In this document: positions 8,082 to 16,099 of the stretch, one piece after another
Position numbering within the stretch: the first letter of the stretch is position 1
Layout of the letters: every line of letters begins with the position of its first letter
Source: Deltaproteobacteria bacterium
Lineage (GTDB): Bacteria > Desulfobacterota > DSM-4660 > Desulfatiglandales > Desulfatiglandaceae
Assembly (NCBI GenBank): GCA_021737785.1
Contig: JAIPDI010000007.1
Location: 62,001 to 126,000, forward strand
DNA: 64,000 nt
Reading direction: 5' to 3'
Program-made: the position numbers and the translations under genes
The notes under the pieces: generated by a model
Databases searched by the model: none
Told to the model about the DNA's origin: nothing
Seen by the model: only the letters and a program-made list of their open reading frames with translations

Positions 8082-9269
8082 TTATTCAATCCCGCCGGCC
8101 GCCCTTGAGACTTCCCACGCCGCCTCAGTATATTTAAACTGGGTGGATGTCCGGTATGTATCATACTGGAGTCGATAATCATCAATGAGATGTTCGGTAA
8201 AGGGGAGGTCGCATTTCTCAAAGAACCGCTCCCATCCGATGCGCTTGGCCCAATCGCCGATTCGCTCATACTTCTTGGCATCCGCTGCATAGGCCTCAAC
8301 GATCCTCTTGACGTGCGCGCACACATCGGGATACCTGGGGAATTCGTTCGGGAGCCATGGGACCACCACCTTGGAAAATTCAGGCGGGCTGATCCGGTTG
8401 GAAATCTTGCCTCCGGCCAGGATCGTCACGCCGTCGCCTTCCTTGTCGGCCAGGGGCACGGCCATGCACATGGTATAGCAGTTTCCGCAGAACATGCACC
8501 GTTCGTCCTTGATCTTAACGGTCTTTTTCCCCTCTTCGGTCTTGGCGGGCGATATGGCCCCTGTCGGGCATGCCGCGATGACCAGAGGTATCTCACACAG
8601 AGAATCAATGACCTCATGGTCAATGACCGGCGGCTTTCTGTGATACCCCAGGAGGGCGATATCCGAGCAATGCACAGCCCCGCACATATTGAGGCAGCAG
8701 GCCATGGATATCCTGACCTGGGCCGGAAGGGTCATGCCCTGAAAATAGTCGAACAGATCGTCCAGGACCGCCTTGACCATGGATGAGGCATCGGTCGCCG
8801 GTGTATGACAGTGGAGGAATCCCTGGGTATGCACGATATTTGTGATTCCGGCGCCGGTCCCGCCGATAGGGAACTTATAGCTGCCGGTTACGTGCTTACG
8901 ATTCTGTAAATCCTTTTTCAATGCCTCCATCTTATCCTGACTGTCGGTCATGAATTCGATGTTATTTCGAGTGGTGAACCGGAGATAGCCGTCGCAATAT
9001 TTATCTGCGATCTCACACATTTCCCGGATATGTTCCACCGACATGAAGCGGCAGCCGCCGCATCTGACAGTAAAAACCTTATCGCCTGTTTCAGACACAT
9101 GAACCAGGATACCCGGCTCCAGAATCTCATGAGATTTCCATTTCCCGTAGTTATTCTGGATAATAGGAGGAAAGTACTGCCAGAAGTGCCTGGGCCCCAA
9201 GTCAGTGAGCCTGTTTTGCATCGGTTTTTCAGGATTGTACAGCCCTAATCTCTCAGTAGATAATGCCAT
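8082..9269 (-). CDS. dsrB: Dissimilatory sulfite reductase, beta subunit
   Basis: This 395-residue protein is full-length DsrB. The siroheme/[4Fe-4S] cysteines include C191, C192, C196 and C201 in '[11 protein letters not shown]'. A ferredoxin-type cluster is formed by C234 in 'CPTGAI' with C258, C261, C264 and C268 in '[11 protein letters not shown]'. C70 and C73 lie in 'CGGCRFMS'. Together with DsrA it forms the alpha2beta2 enzyme that reduces sulfite and passes the sulfur to DsrC in the cytoplasm. Catalytic siroheme is carried on the DsrB side in known structures. It starts 12 bases after dsrA ends. Confidence 0.98.
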   Translation of the reverse strand: MALSTERLGLYNPEKPMQNRLTDLGPRHFWQYFPPIIQNNYGKWKSHEILEPGILVHVSETGDKVFTVRCGGCRFMSVEHIREMCEIADKYCDGYLRFTTRNNIEFMTDSQDKMEALKKDLQNRKHVTGSYKFPIGGTGAGITNIVHTQGFLHCHTPATDASSMVKAVLDDLFDYFQGMTLPAQVRISMACCLNMCGAVHCSDIALLGYHRKPPVIDHEVIDSLCEIPLVIAACPTGAISPAKTEEGKKTVKIKDERCMFCGNCYTMCMAVPLADKEGDGVTILAGGKISNRISPPEFSKVVVPWLPNEFPRYPDVCAHVKRIVEAYAADAKKYERIGDWAKRIGWERFFEKCDLPFTEHLIDDYRLQYDTYRTSTQFKYTEAAWEVSRAAGGIE

Positions 9270-9281
9270 TCTATGTACCTC

Positions 9282-10700
9282 CTATCTCTTATGCTTGGCT
9301 CGGTATACGTTAATATCGCGTTCAAAGCCACCCGGCACATCTTCCGATTTCCAGAAGATGTAGGGGTTACTCCTGGGTTCTGTCACCATCTGCGGCATGG
9401 CAGGAATTTCAAGCACCTCCAGGAATTTCGGGATTCCGTAGCGCTGGATCAGTTCACCTAAGCGCTCGCGGTTCTTCCCCTCTTCCATCCACCAGTCCCA
9501 CACCTTTTCCACGATCTCCTTGATGTTGTCGTAGGGGTGCTCACACTTTACAAAAGGAATGGTCAGGACCGACATCTGGGCGCCCTCGAGAATCGGCGCC
9601 TTGGCCCCGAAGAGGATGCTGCACCCGGTGTCCGTGCCCGGTCTCAAGGCGGCGGGCATGGTATCGATGCAGTGCATGCAGCGGGTACATTCCTTGTCGT
9701 CGATCATGAGTTTGCCGTCTTCCATCCACATACACTGGGTGGGGCAGCGATTAATCACTTCATTTTCGATATCGAATTTCCCCCAGTCTTTCCCGGCGTG
9801 CGCACCGCCATTGGGCGGAATTTCGCCGCCGATATATGCCTGGACCGCTTCCTGATCGATCCGGATATTGTCTCTCCAGGTCCCGATGTACGACATGTCG
9901 GATCGGGCGATGGACGCAACACATCCGTTGGGGCAGCCGTCGAATTTAAATTTAAACTTGTACGGGAAGGCCGGGCGGTGCAGTTCATCCTGGTAATAGT
10001 TTGTCAGTTCGTAGCACATATCCTGGGTATCAATACAGGCATATTCGCAGCGGGCCTTTCCCAGGCAGCAGGAAGGGGAGCGCAGATTGGATCCAGATCC
10101 GCCCAGATCCTGCTGGAGCACGTGACCCAGCTCATAGAAAACCGGCTCAAGCTGCTCGGTAAAAGTCCCCAGGAATATGATGTCCCCGGTGGATCCGTGC
10201 ATATTCATCAGACCGCTCCCTCGATATTCCCACAGGTCGCAAAGGCATCGAAGATAATCCGTATCATAAAACTTGCTCATGGTCTGGTTCACACGCATGG
10301 TGTGAAAATGGGCAATGGAAGGAAACTGCTCCTGCAGGTCGGAATACCGACCGATAACGCCGCCTCCATAACCGAACACCCCCACGATGCCGCCATGCTT
10401 CCAGTGGGTTTCGCCGTCGTCAAAAGAGACCTGGAGCTGTCCCAGCAGATCTTCGGCCACATCCGCCTCAATCATCATTCGATCTTTTGCCAGTTTTCTG
10501 CGGTGCAGGGCCTCTCGTTTGGTATCGGCCACAAAACTCGGCCAAGGCCCCTTTTCCAGTTCATCCACATCCGGGATCTCGTGCTTTATCTTGAAATTCT
10601 TGAGCTCTTCCTCTGTATAATTATTCAACTCCTCGTCGGAGTAAATCCTGAGCTCCTCATACTTGAGTATCTTTTGTTCCTGTGCTGGTTCAAATGCCAT
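9282..10700 (-). CDS. dsrA: Dissimilatory sulfite reductase, alpha subunit
   Basis: The 472-residue protein is full-length DsrA. Cluster ligands are visible as C211, C212, C218 and C222 in 'CCLGKARCEYAC' and C256 and C260 in 'CPNGCVAS'. The inserted ferredoxin domain holds C319, C323 and 'CTRCMHC' (C338, C341, C344). It pairs with DsrB to reduce sulfite to the DsrC-bound trisulfide. A strong AAAGGAGG stands eight bases before the ATG, as expected for a highly expressed respiratory enzyme. It heads the operon dsrA-dsrB-dsrD-TPR-YkgJ. The promoter should lie in the AT-rich gap upstream. Confidence 0.98.
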   Translation of the reverse strand: MAFEPAQEQKILKYEELRIYSDEELNNYTEEELKNFKIKHEIPDVDELEKGPWPSFVADTKREALHRRKLAKDRMMIEADVAEDLLGQLQVSFDDGETHWKHGGIVGVFGYGGGVIGRYSDLQEQFPSIAHFHTMRVNQTMSKFYDTDYLRCLCDLWEYRGSGLMNMHGSTGDIIFLGTFTEQLEPVFYELGHVLQQDLGGSGSNLRSPSCCLGKARCEYACIDTQDMCYELTNYYQDELHRPAFPYKFKFKFDGCPNGCVASIARSDMSYIGTWRDNIRIDQEAVQAYIGGEIPPNGGAHAGKDWGKFDIENEVINRCPTQCMWMEDGKLMIDDKECTRCMHCIDTMPAALRPGTDTGCSILFGAKAPILEGAQMSVLTIPFVKCEHPYDNIKEIVEKVWDWWMEEGKNRERLGELIQRYGIPKFLEVLEIPAMPQMVTEPRSNPYIFWKSEDVPGGFERDINVYRAKHKR

Positions 10701-10927
10701 TATCTGTGCCTCCTTTTGCTATTTTGATAAGTTGCACCTTTTAAGGAGTAAATCCTACAAGTTAACTGCCTTTACCCTCACCTCCTCCCTCAAATGATCA
10801 CACCCTCTGCAAAAATTCCCTAAAACCATTTCCCTCAATTTTGTCCGGATCTGCCAATGCGAAACAGAGCAGATTCCACGCTTATATGTGAAAATTTTAA
10901 TTAGTTAGTTTTTCAAATAGTTAAGGT

Positions 10928-10942
10928 TTGATTTATAATCAA
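10928..10942. promoter_or_regulatory. FNR/CRP-like palindrome in the dsr control region
   Basis: TTGATT and AATCAA form a perfect inverted repeat around a three-base centre TAT. It resembles the FNR/CRP-family half site TTGAT...ATCAA, but the spacer between the TTGAT halves is five bases rather than the usual four. It sits about 230 bases upstream of dsrA and 158 bases upstream of dsrN. Confidence 0.35.
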
Positions 10943-10996
10943 AGGGGGAATAGGATGTCAATAAAAAAAAGCCGACGCAATCCATAACTTTTTTTG

Positions 10997-11026
10997 TTGA
11001 CAATCCTGCGCGACCGTGATCCTAAT
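10997..11026 (+). promoter_or_regulatory. Candidate promoter for dsrN
   Basis: TTGACA (10997-11002) is a perfect -35 box. CCTAAT (11021-11026) follows after 18 bases as a weaker -10 box. The dsrN start lies about 70 bases downstream. Confidence 0.4.
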
Positions 11027-11100
11027 CTGACGCTTCTGGCGGGCCTCTGGTTGCCTGTCAGAGAAATCATAAGGTAAAAAACAGGGGATTTTTGTTAATA

Positions 11101-12528
11101 ATGCACCCTCGAGTCATTATTGCCGCGTTAAAGGGAGGGTCCGGGAAGACCATCCTGTCTCTGGGTCTTGTTGCCGCATGGCGGGAAAGAGGCCTCAGGA
11201 TCGCTCCCTTTAAAAAGGGGCCGGATTTTATTGATGCCGGTTGGCTCGCCTTTGCTGCGGACCGGCCGTGTTTTAATCTGGATCCTTTCTTGATGAATGA
11301 AGAGCAGATAATGGCATCTTTTCTCTTCCGCTCAGACGATTCGGACCTCTCCTTGATCGAAGGGAACAGGGGGCTATACGACGGACTCGATTTAGATGGC
11401 TCATCCAGTACGGCAGGTCTGGCCAAGCTCCTTTGTGCGCCGGTCCTGATTATTCTGGATGTGTCCATGTCAACCCGCACCATGGCAGCCGTTGTCAAGG
11501 GGTGCCAGACCTTCGACCCGGGCGTGCATATCGCAGGGGCTATTTTGAACAGGGTTGCGGGGCAACGGCAGGAGATGTTGATCACTGCAGCCATTGAAAA
11601 GTACTGTGGGGTGCCTGTGGTCGGTTCTGTCCCTAAGTTGAAGGAACATTTTTTCCCTGAGCGACACATGGGTCTTGTCCCCCTTCAGGAGCGGGCTCAG
11701 GCCGAAAAGGCTGTTTCATGGGCCAGGAAGATCGTTCAAGATCATCTCCGGTTAGATCAGATCTGGGAGATTGCGCACCGGTCCGGGGATCATGAAATCG
11801 CGACGTCACAGTTGGCACCAAGAACAAAGGCGGCGGCCAGTGATCTATCTCCACGAATTGGGTTCATCAGAGACCGGGCATTCTGGTTCTACTATCCGGA
11901 AAACCTGGAGCAGCTTGAGCGCATGGGGGCCGTGATGGTGGAGGTGGATGCCATATCCTCACCGGAACTGCCGCAGTTGGATGCCCTGTATATCGGGGGG
12001 GGATTCCCTGAGACCCAGGCACAAGGTCTTGCGGATAATCGAGGTTTCAGAATGAGCCTGAAAGCGGAAATCGAAAAGGGACTTCCGGTTTATGCGGAGT
12101 GCGGAGGGTTCATGTATTTAGGAGAGCGGCTTTTAGTGGGTAACCGGTCTTACCCAATGGTTGGAGCGCTCCCGGTGGAATTCATTCTTCAAAAAAGGCC
12201 TCAGGGCCACGGATACACGGTGCTGAGAGTAGCCGGCCCCAACCTGTATTATAATGTGGGCGACGAGTTAAGAGGCCATGAATTCCACTACTCCCGGCCT
12301 GTGTTTACTGGAGAAAAGGGCCTGAAATTCGCCTTTAAGGTGAACCGAGGCCGGGGGATTGACGGCCTGAGAGACGGCATTTGCAGAAAGAATATCCTGG
12401 CAACCTACACCCATGTGCATGCGGCGGGCAATCGGAGTTGGGCGAAAGGGCTTTTTGGGGCCGCCCTTTCGCACAAAAAATCGGATAAATTTTTAAAAGT
12501 GGGAAAAGAATATTTGACAACACAATAA
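11101..12528 (+). CDS. dsrN: Cobyrinate a,c-diamide synthase family protein, likely siroheme amidase DsrN
   Basis: The protein of about 475 residues has the two-part build of CbiA/CobB. An N-terminal dethiobiotin-synthetase-like NTPase has the P-loop 'GGSGKT' near residue 13. A C-terminal class I glutamine amidotransferase has the nucleophile in 'YAECGGFMYLG' and a partner histidine in 'THVHA'. CbiA amidates cobyrinate, but homologues in dsr loci (DsrN) amidate the siroheme of DsrAB, and the position beside dsrAB and before dsrC favours that role. No other cobalamin gene is nearby. The ATG at 11101 is chosen; a TTG at 11092 is possible. Confidence 0.85.
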   Translation: MHPRVIIAALKGGSGKTILSLGLVAAWRERGLRIAPFKKGPDFIDAGWLAFAADRPCFNLDPFLMNEEQIMASFLFRSDDSDLSLIEGNRGLYDGLDLDGSSSTAGLAKLLCAPVLIILDVSMSTRTMAAVVKGCQTFDPGVHIAGAILNRVAGQRQEMLITAAIEKYCGVPVVGSVPKLKEHFFPERHMGLVPLQERAQAEKAVSWARKIVQDHLRLDQIWEIAHRSGDHEIATSQLAPRTKAAASDLSPRIGFIRDRAFWFYYPENLEQLERMGAVMVEVDAISSPELPQLDALYIGGGFPETQAQGLADNRGFRMSLKAEIEKGLPVYAECGGFMYLGERLLVGNRSYPMVGALPVEFILQKRPQGHGYTVLRVAGPNLYYNVGDELRGHEFHYSRPVFTGEKGLKFAFKVNRGRGIDGLRDGICRKNILATYTHVHAAGNRSWAKGLFGAALSHKKSDKFLKVGKEYLTTQ

Positions 12529-12563
12529 TTGGGAATTATAATCATAAACTTACGTCTAAAGGA

Positions 12564-12592
12564 TTGACAGGGATCTCAGAAGATGGTACACG
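12564..12592 (+). promoter_or_regulatory. Possible separate promoter for dsrC
   Basis: TTGACA at 12564-12569 is followed after 17 bases by TACACG (12587-12592), a weak -10 box. It lies in the 101-base gap between dsrN and dsrC and would allow DsrC, needed in large amounts, to be made independently of dsrN. Confidence 0.3.
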
Positions 12593-12629
12593 ATACGACA
12601 TCTTAATCAAGAAAGGGAGGTTTTGGGTT

Positions 12630-12947
12630 ATGCCAACAGTAGAGTTTGAGGGGAATACCTACAGTGTTGATGAAGACGGCTTCATTGACGATTTCAACAA
12701 CTGGAATGAGGCATGGATGCGCTATGTGAAGACGACGGAAGGTATTGAGGAACTGACCGACGAGCACAAGAAGGTGGTCGATGTTCTTCAGGACTATTAC
12801 AAGAAGAATGGGATCGCCCCCATGGTGAGAATCCTCTCCAAGGTCACCGGATACAAGCTGAAATACATCTACGAGTTATTTCCCTCTGGACCGGGCAAGG
12901 GTGCCTGTAAGATGGCCGGCCTGCCAAAACCCACGGGTTGCGTCTGA
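12630..12947 (+). CDS. dsrC: Sulfur carrier protein DsrC
   Basis: The 105-residue protein ends in the flexible DsrC arm 'KGACKMAGLPKPTGCV' with both redox cysteines, C93 and C104, eleven residues apart. The two-cysteine form is the true DsrC co-substrate of DsrAB: it leaves as a trisulfide that membrane complexes such as DsrMKJOP reduce. One-cysteine TusE/RspA-type homologues lack that ability. The ATG at 12630 has GGGAGG nine bases before it, and the longer frame from 12564 is not the start. It is followed by a hairpin at 12981-13026. None of the dsrMKJOP genes is in the window. Confidence 0.96.
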   Translation: MPTVEFEGNTYSVDEDGFIDDFNNWNEAWMRYVKTTEGIEELTDEHKKVVDVLQDYYKKNGIAPMVRILSKVTGYKLKYIYELFPSGPGKGACKMAGLPKPTGCV

Positions 12948-12980
12948 TTCCATAACGAACAGGATTATTTCCCCGCCGAA

Positions 12981-13026
12981 AAAAGGCGCAAGAGATGTCT
13001 CAATGAGAGTGTCTGTTGCGCCTTTT
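12981..13026 (+). terminator. Hairpin after dsrC, likely transcription terminator
   Basis: AAAAGGCGCAA (12981-12991) and TTGCGCCTTTT (13016-13026) form a perfect 11-base stem with a 24-base loop. The stem ends in a short T-run on the plus strand. As the arms begin with an A-run it could work in both directions, also ending the convergent gene at 13072. Confidence 0.6.
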
Positions 13027-13071
13027 CCACACCAACCTGGAATGGTCTAAGTTTCAGGGATGGGAATCCCT

Positions 13072-13395
13072 TTAGCCGGTCTTGCTTCTAAGCGCCTTTC
13101 CTGCTAGTGGATTATAGAGCTTGGTAATGGCGAACTTCATGACGTCCAGGCTCTTCAGATTAAAAATAATGTCTGCAAGGGTGATCTGGGCCTGTTCCGG
13201 AAGCACACATGCGTTGGATGAATCAAATGTAAGATCAGGAAAGGCTTTCTGAAGCTTCTTCTGGTCTTTCTGGCTCATAGCCACCTGGACGGCCTTTTTG
13301 CCATCGATTTCCTGAATATGTTCGCCTAGGCCAAGTTCTTCCATCTTTTTCTGCTGTTCCGGATCCAAAAAGAGATTGATACAGTAATCTGCCAT
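13072..13395 (-). CDS. Small hypothetical protein, 107 aa
   Basis: I do not recognise this protein. It begins 'MADYCINLFLDPEQQKKMEEL', has an amphipathic helix-rich middle and ends in basic residues. There is no signal peptide or membrane helix and only two cysteines (C5 and one near the middle). A purine-rich ribosome-binding stretch (GAGGAGGGAATTAAGTAA) precedes the ATG, supporting it as a real gene. It is convergent with dsrC and diverges from the YcaO gene. Confidence 0.6.
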   Translation of the reverse strand: MADYCINLFLDPEQQKKMEELGLGEHIQEIDGKKAVQVAMSQKDQKKLQKAFPDLTFDSSNACVLPEQAQITLADIIFNLKSLDVMKFAITKLYNPLAGKALRSKTG

Positions 13396-13557
13396 TTACT
13401 TAATTCCCTCCTCTCTACCCGCGCTAAAGATAATGTTTTTCAAATACCTATCCATTTGCTATGGATATACATTCGGATTCCTTTGATGTCAAGCCGTTTC
13501 AAGCGCTCCTTTTTTGCCTGGCAGATAATCGATCCAGGCAGGAGGGTTGCGCCCTAT

Positions 13558-13590
13558 TTGACTATCTTTTTCAGTCGTTTTATACAAACG
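13558..13590 (+). promoter_or_regulatory. Promoter with overlapping inverted repeat for the YcaO gene
   Basis: TTGACT at 13558-13563 and TATACA at 13581-13586 are separated by 17 bases. The -10 box is embedded in the inverted repeat CGTTT-TATAC-AAACG (13576-13590), which could be an operator. The YcaO ATG follows about 75 bases after the expected start, with GGAGG before it. Confidence 0.55.
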
Positions 13591-13667
13591 ATTGTGGAAA
13601 TTCCTAAATATACATTGGGGAATTGGAATGATTTTGCGGCATTCATATCCTTGGAGGGGTCAACTCG

Positions 13668-14984
13668 ATGAAGTTTCAAAACCACATCCGGAACGAATAT
13701 AATAAATGCGATACCCCGGATAATACTGTGCGCCGAATCCAGCAGGGGTTCGACCGCCTGGGACTTGCGCCCGAATATGCCGGAGTCAGGGTTTCGGATT
13801 TGCTCTTCTGGGGAAGAATCTGGATCGATTCGCTCCAGATCGTGTGCGAGGGAAAAGGCATCTCCCACAGACTGGCTGAAGCAAGCGCATATGCAGAGTT
13901 GGCGGAACGGATGAGCGCCGGCCTATATTATCCGGTGTTTGAAGAACAGGTCCGATTTCATCTGCCGGGGATCTACGGCCCCGATACCGTCCGTTTTTTG
14001 AATTACGAATGGATGGAGGGGTATGTCAGGGCTCACCAGACAGAATTGGACAGGGCCGTGACCGTCGAGGAGCTGCTCCGAAGGGAATGCCATCTCAGCA
14101 GCGCGCACTTGACCGAAATCAAGGACTGCGAGATGGCGCGACACTGGGTCGACGGCTATTCCCTGCTCCGGGAAGAGACCGTCAAGGTCCCGGTCAAATT
14201 CGTGGCCTACATCCACGGTTCCAACGGGATGGCCGCCGGCAACACCATCGAAGAGGCCATGATCCAGGCAAGCTGCGAAATCCTGGAGCGATATGCCCAG
14301 ATCAACATCGTTAAACCGGAGACGATCGTCCCGTCCATCGACACTGGCACAATAGACCTCGATCTAATCCACCGGATGATCGCGTTTTATGCCCGATTCA
14401 ATGTCGGCGTTACCCTGAAGGACCTTTCTTTTGACGGCATGCTGCCGGTCATCGGGGTATTCTATACCAACCGGAACCTCCCCCCGGACCGGCTGGAACA
14501 CAGATCCCTGATCGCAGGCGCCTCCTTCACCCTGGAGGAGGCCCTCACCCGCTGCTTCACCGAAGGGATGCAGGGGAAGAAGTCCCTTCTTACTTCACGG
14601 CCCCAGTTTGACAGGCCGGTGGTCCCCAGGTCCCAGGTCAAAGACTACTATACCCTGATGCGATGCGGGGTCTCGCCGACCGATATCTCCTTTTTAGATG
14701 AGGGGAAGATGACGGGCTTCCGTCCGTGGCGGAAGAAAGACATTCTGGAGGAGATCGAGGCGCTCAAAGAGATCGTCAGGGGGTTCGGGACCGACTGCAT
14801 CGTCCTGAAACACACCCATCCGGTCCTGGAGTTCCCGGTGGTTCGGGTGGTCATTCCCGGGATCTCGGATTTTCTCCCATTCCTCCCTTCGACCATCCTG
14901 ACCGATGAAAAGACCAAACCGGCCACGGCCTGGAAAGGGGAGACCTTCATGAGAGTCATGCAGAGCTTTTTCACCCATCACTGA
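13668..14984 (+). CDS. YcaO-domain protein
   Basis: The 438-residue protein shows the ATP-binding motifs of YcaO: 'EGKGISHRLAEASAYAELAE' (61-80) and 'GNTIEEAMIQASCEILER' (191-208), then 'FTLEEALTRCFTEG' (about 287-300). These supply the glutamates and arginines for Mg-ATP. YcaO enzymes activate a peptide amide oxygen with ATP to form azolines, thioamides or amidines. It has no fused TfuA or docking domain and no C-terminal PxPxP tail, so it is unlike classical azoline-forming YcaOs. It has its own promoter, and the only near neighbours are an amidohydrolase and a radical SAM gene. The substrate is unknown; a link to DsrC or another sulfur protein is speculation. Confidence 0.85.
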   Translation: MKFQNHIRNEYNKCDTPDNTVRRIQQGFDRLGLAPEYAGVRVSDLLFWGRIWIDSLQIVCEGKGISHRLAEASAYAELAERMSAGLYYPVFEEQVRFHLPGIYGPDTVRFLNYEWMEGYVRAHQTELDRAVTVEELLRRECHLSSAHLTEIKDCEMARHWVDGYSLLREETVKVPVKFVAYIHGSNGMAAGNTIEEAMIQASCEILERYAQINIVKPETIVPSIDTGTIDLDLIHRMIAFYARFNVGVTLKDLSFDGMLPVIGVFYTNRNLPPDRLEHRSLIAGASFTLEEALTRCFTEGMQGKKSLLTSRPQFDRPVVPRSQVKDYYTLMRCGVSPTDISFLDEGKMTGFRPWRKKDILEEIEALKEIVRGFGTDCIVLKHTHPVLEFPVVRVVIPGISDFLPFLPSTILTDEKTKPATAWKGETFMRVMQSFFTHH

Positions 14985-15808
14985 TCCCCGTTGACGGATG
15001 TCTTCTCATACAGCGACGGCCTTCTTTCCGGAAGGAAATATTTCATTCGGTGGGTTCTCAGATCCTGGAGGATCTCATCTTTGAGTTCAGCATAGAGGAT
15101 GTGTTCTTTCATGCCCACATACTGCGTTAATACCCGGCCGTCCGGCCCCAAGACCACGGCAACCCCTGGAAAGGTAAGGCCGTTTTCGAAGGACCCCACC
15201 TGGTTGCAGGCGATCACATAGAGCCCGTTGTCAAATGCCCTGGCCGGCAGGTGTCTCATCCAGCTTTGCAGTTTTTCCTCGGGCGCCCCCCTCGGGGAGG
15301 CGTGGGGGATGAGGACAATATCCGCCCCCATGAGGGCCATCCGGGTGCTGATCTCCGGGAAGTGGGCTTCATAGCAGAGCTGCACGCCGAACGTGGTCTT
15401 TCCGACCTTGAATACCTCGATCTTTTCCCCAGGACAATAGACGGCCGTCTCCGTGGGGCCCAGATGCGTCTTCCGGTAGGTCCCGATCAGGCCGTCAGGG
15501 CCTGCGATTATCTGGGCGATATAAGGGTTCCCTTCATCCGTGACCTCAATGAGTCCGGCGATGAGAACGATTTCTGTCTTCTTCGCTGTCCGGACCAGCC
15601 GATCCACTATTTTTTCCATCTCCCGGAGCCCATATATCCGGGAGGGAGAGGTCTGGATATAGCCGGTTACCGACAACTCAGGGAAACAGACGAAATCGGC
15701 GCCGTTGGCGGATGCCTCTTGGGTCATGGACTCTATTCTGTCGAGGTTTCCGGCAATGTCTCCGGGATTGGCGTGCATGCAGACAGCGGCTGTCTTGAGA
15801 TCGTTCAT
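14978..15808 (-). CDS. Nitrilase-superfamily carbon-nitrogen hydrolase
   Basis: The protein of 276 residues has the complete Glu-Lys-Cys triad of the nitrilase superfamily: E44 in 'FPELSVTGY', K113 in 'YRKTHLG' and C145 in 'GVQLCYEAHFPE'. Such enzymes hydrolyse amides or carbamoyl groups, or run glutamine-dependent amide transfer, in the cytoplasm. The sequence resembles the stand-alone N-carbamoyl/omega-amidase type rather than the NAD synthetase domain. Its 3' end overlaps the convergent YcaO gene by seven bases. Its substrate cannot be told from sequence. Confidence 0.88.
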   Translation of the reverse strand: MNDLKTAAVCMHANPGDIAGNLDRIESMTQEASANGADFVCFPELSVTGYIQTSPSRIYGLREMEKIVDRLVRTAKKTEIVLIAGLIEVTDEGNPYIAQIIAGPDGLIGTYRKTHLGPTETAVYCPGEKIEVFKVGKTTFGVQLCYEAHFPEISTRMALMGADIVLIPHASPRGAPEEKLQSWMRHLPARAFDNGLYVIACNQVGSFENGLTFPGVAVVLGPDGRVLTQYVGMKEHILYAELKDEILQDLRTHRMKYFLPERRPSLYEKTSVNGDQ

Positions 15809-15988
15809 GGTAAATCTCCTCCAACGTGGTCCGGGAGAGCGATGGACAACATGCGCCCCGGAGCGGGATTGCGTCAGCAGTCATTGATTACCATCTTTAC
15901 TGACATTCAGTCAATTTGAACACTCCAAAATCCATATTGCGGAAAACGGCTTTGACAAGCGGCTCTGCTTCGTATAGGAAATATTTCA

Positions 15989-16037
15989 GAATCCCGGTGG
16001 AGCTTGAATGGGGTTTAACCGCCTGGCGCCGGGATTC
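15989..16037 (+). repeat. Inverted repeat before the radical SAM gene
   Basis: GAATCCCGG (15989-15997) pairs perfectly with CCGGGATTC (16029-16037) around a 31-base loop. It ends nine bases before the GTG at 16046 and could be a transcript 5' structure or an operator. Confidence 0.45.
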
Positions 16038-16099
16038 AATAGAGCGTGCATTCTTTTTCTTATTCCTTCTTCCCAGGATCTGAAGGTCGGATAATAAAA

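Larger units (their letters stand above)
10701..11100. other. Divergent intergenic region between dsrA and dsrN
   Basis: These 400 bases hold no convincing gene. They carry the dsrA ribosome-binding site at the left edge, an AT-rich block at about 10890-10985 that probably contains the dsrA promoter, a 15-base palindrome at 10928-10942 and a promoter-like pair for dsrN at 10997-11026. Both Dsr transcripts could therefore be controlled from one place. Confidence 0.6.

Noticed and set aside
9537-10727. Long plus-strand open frame of 396 codons antisense to dsrA
   Set aside because: It mirrors the dsrA coding bias on the opposite strand, has no family features, and dsrA is certain.
11101-12528. 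Cobalamin pathway enzyme CbiA
   Set aside because: The fold is the same, but the place between dsrA and dsrC and the absence of other cobalamin genes favour the DsrN role.
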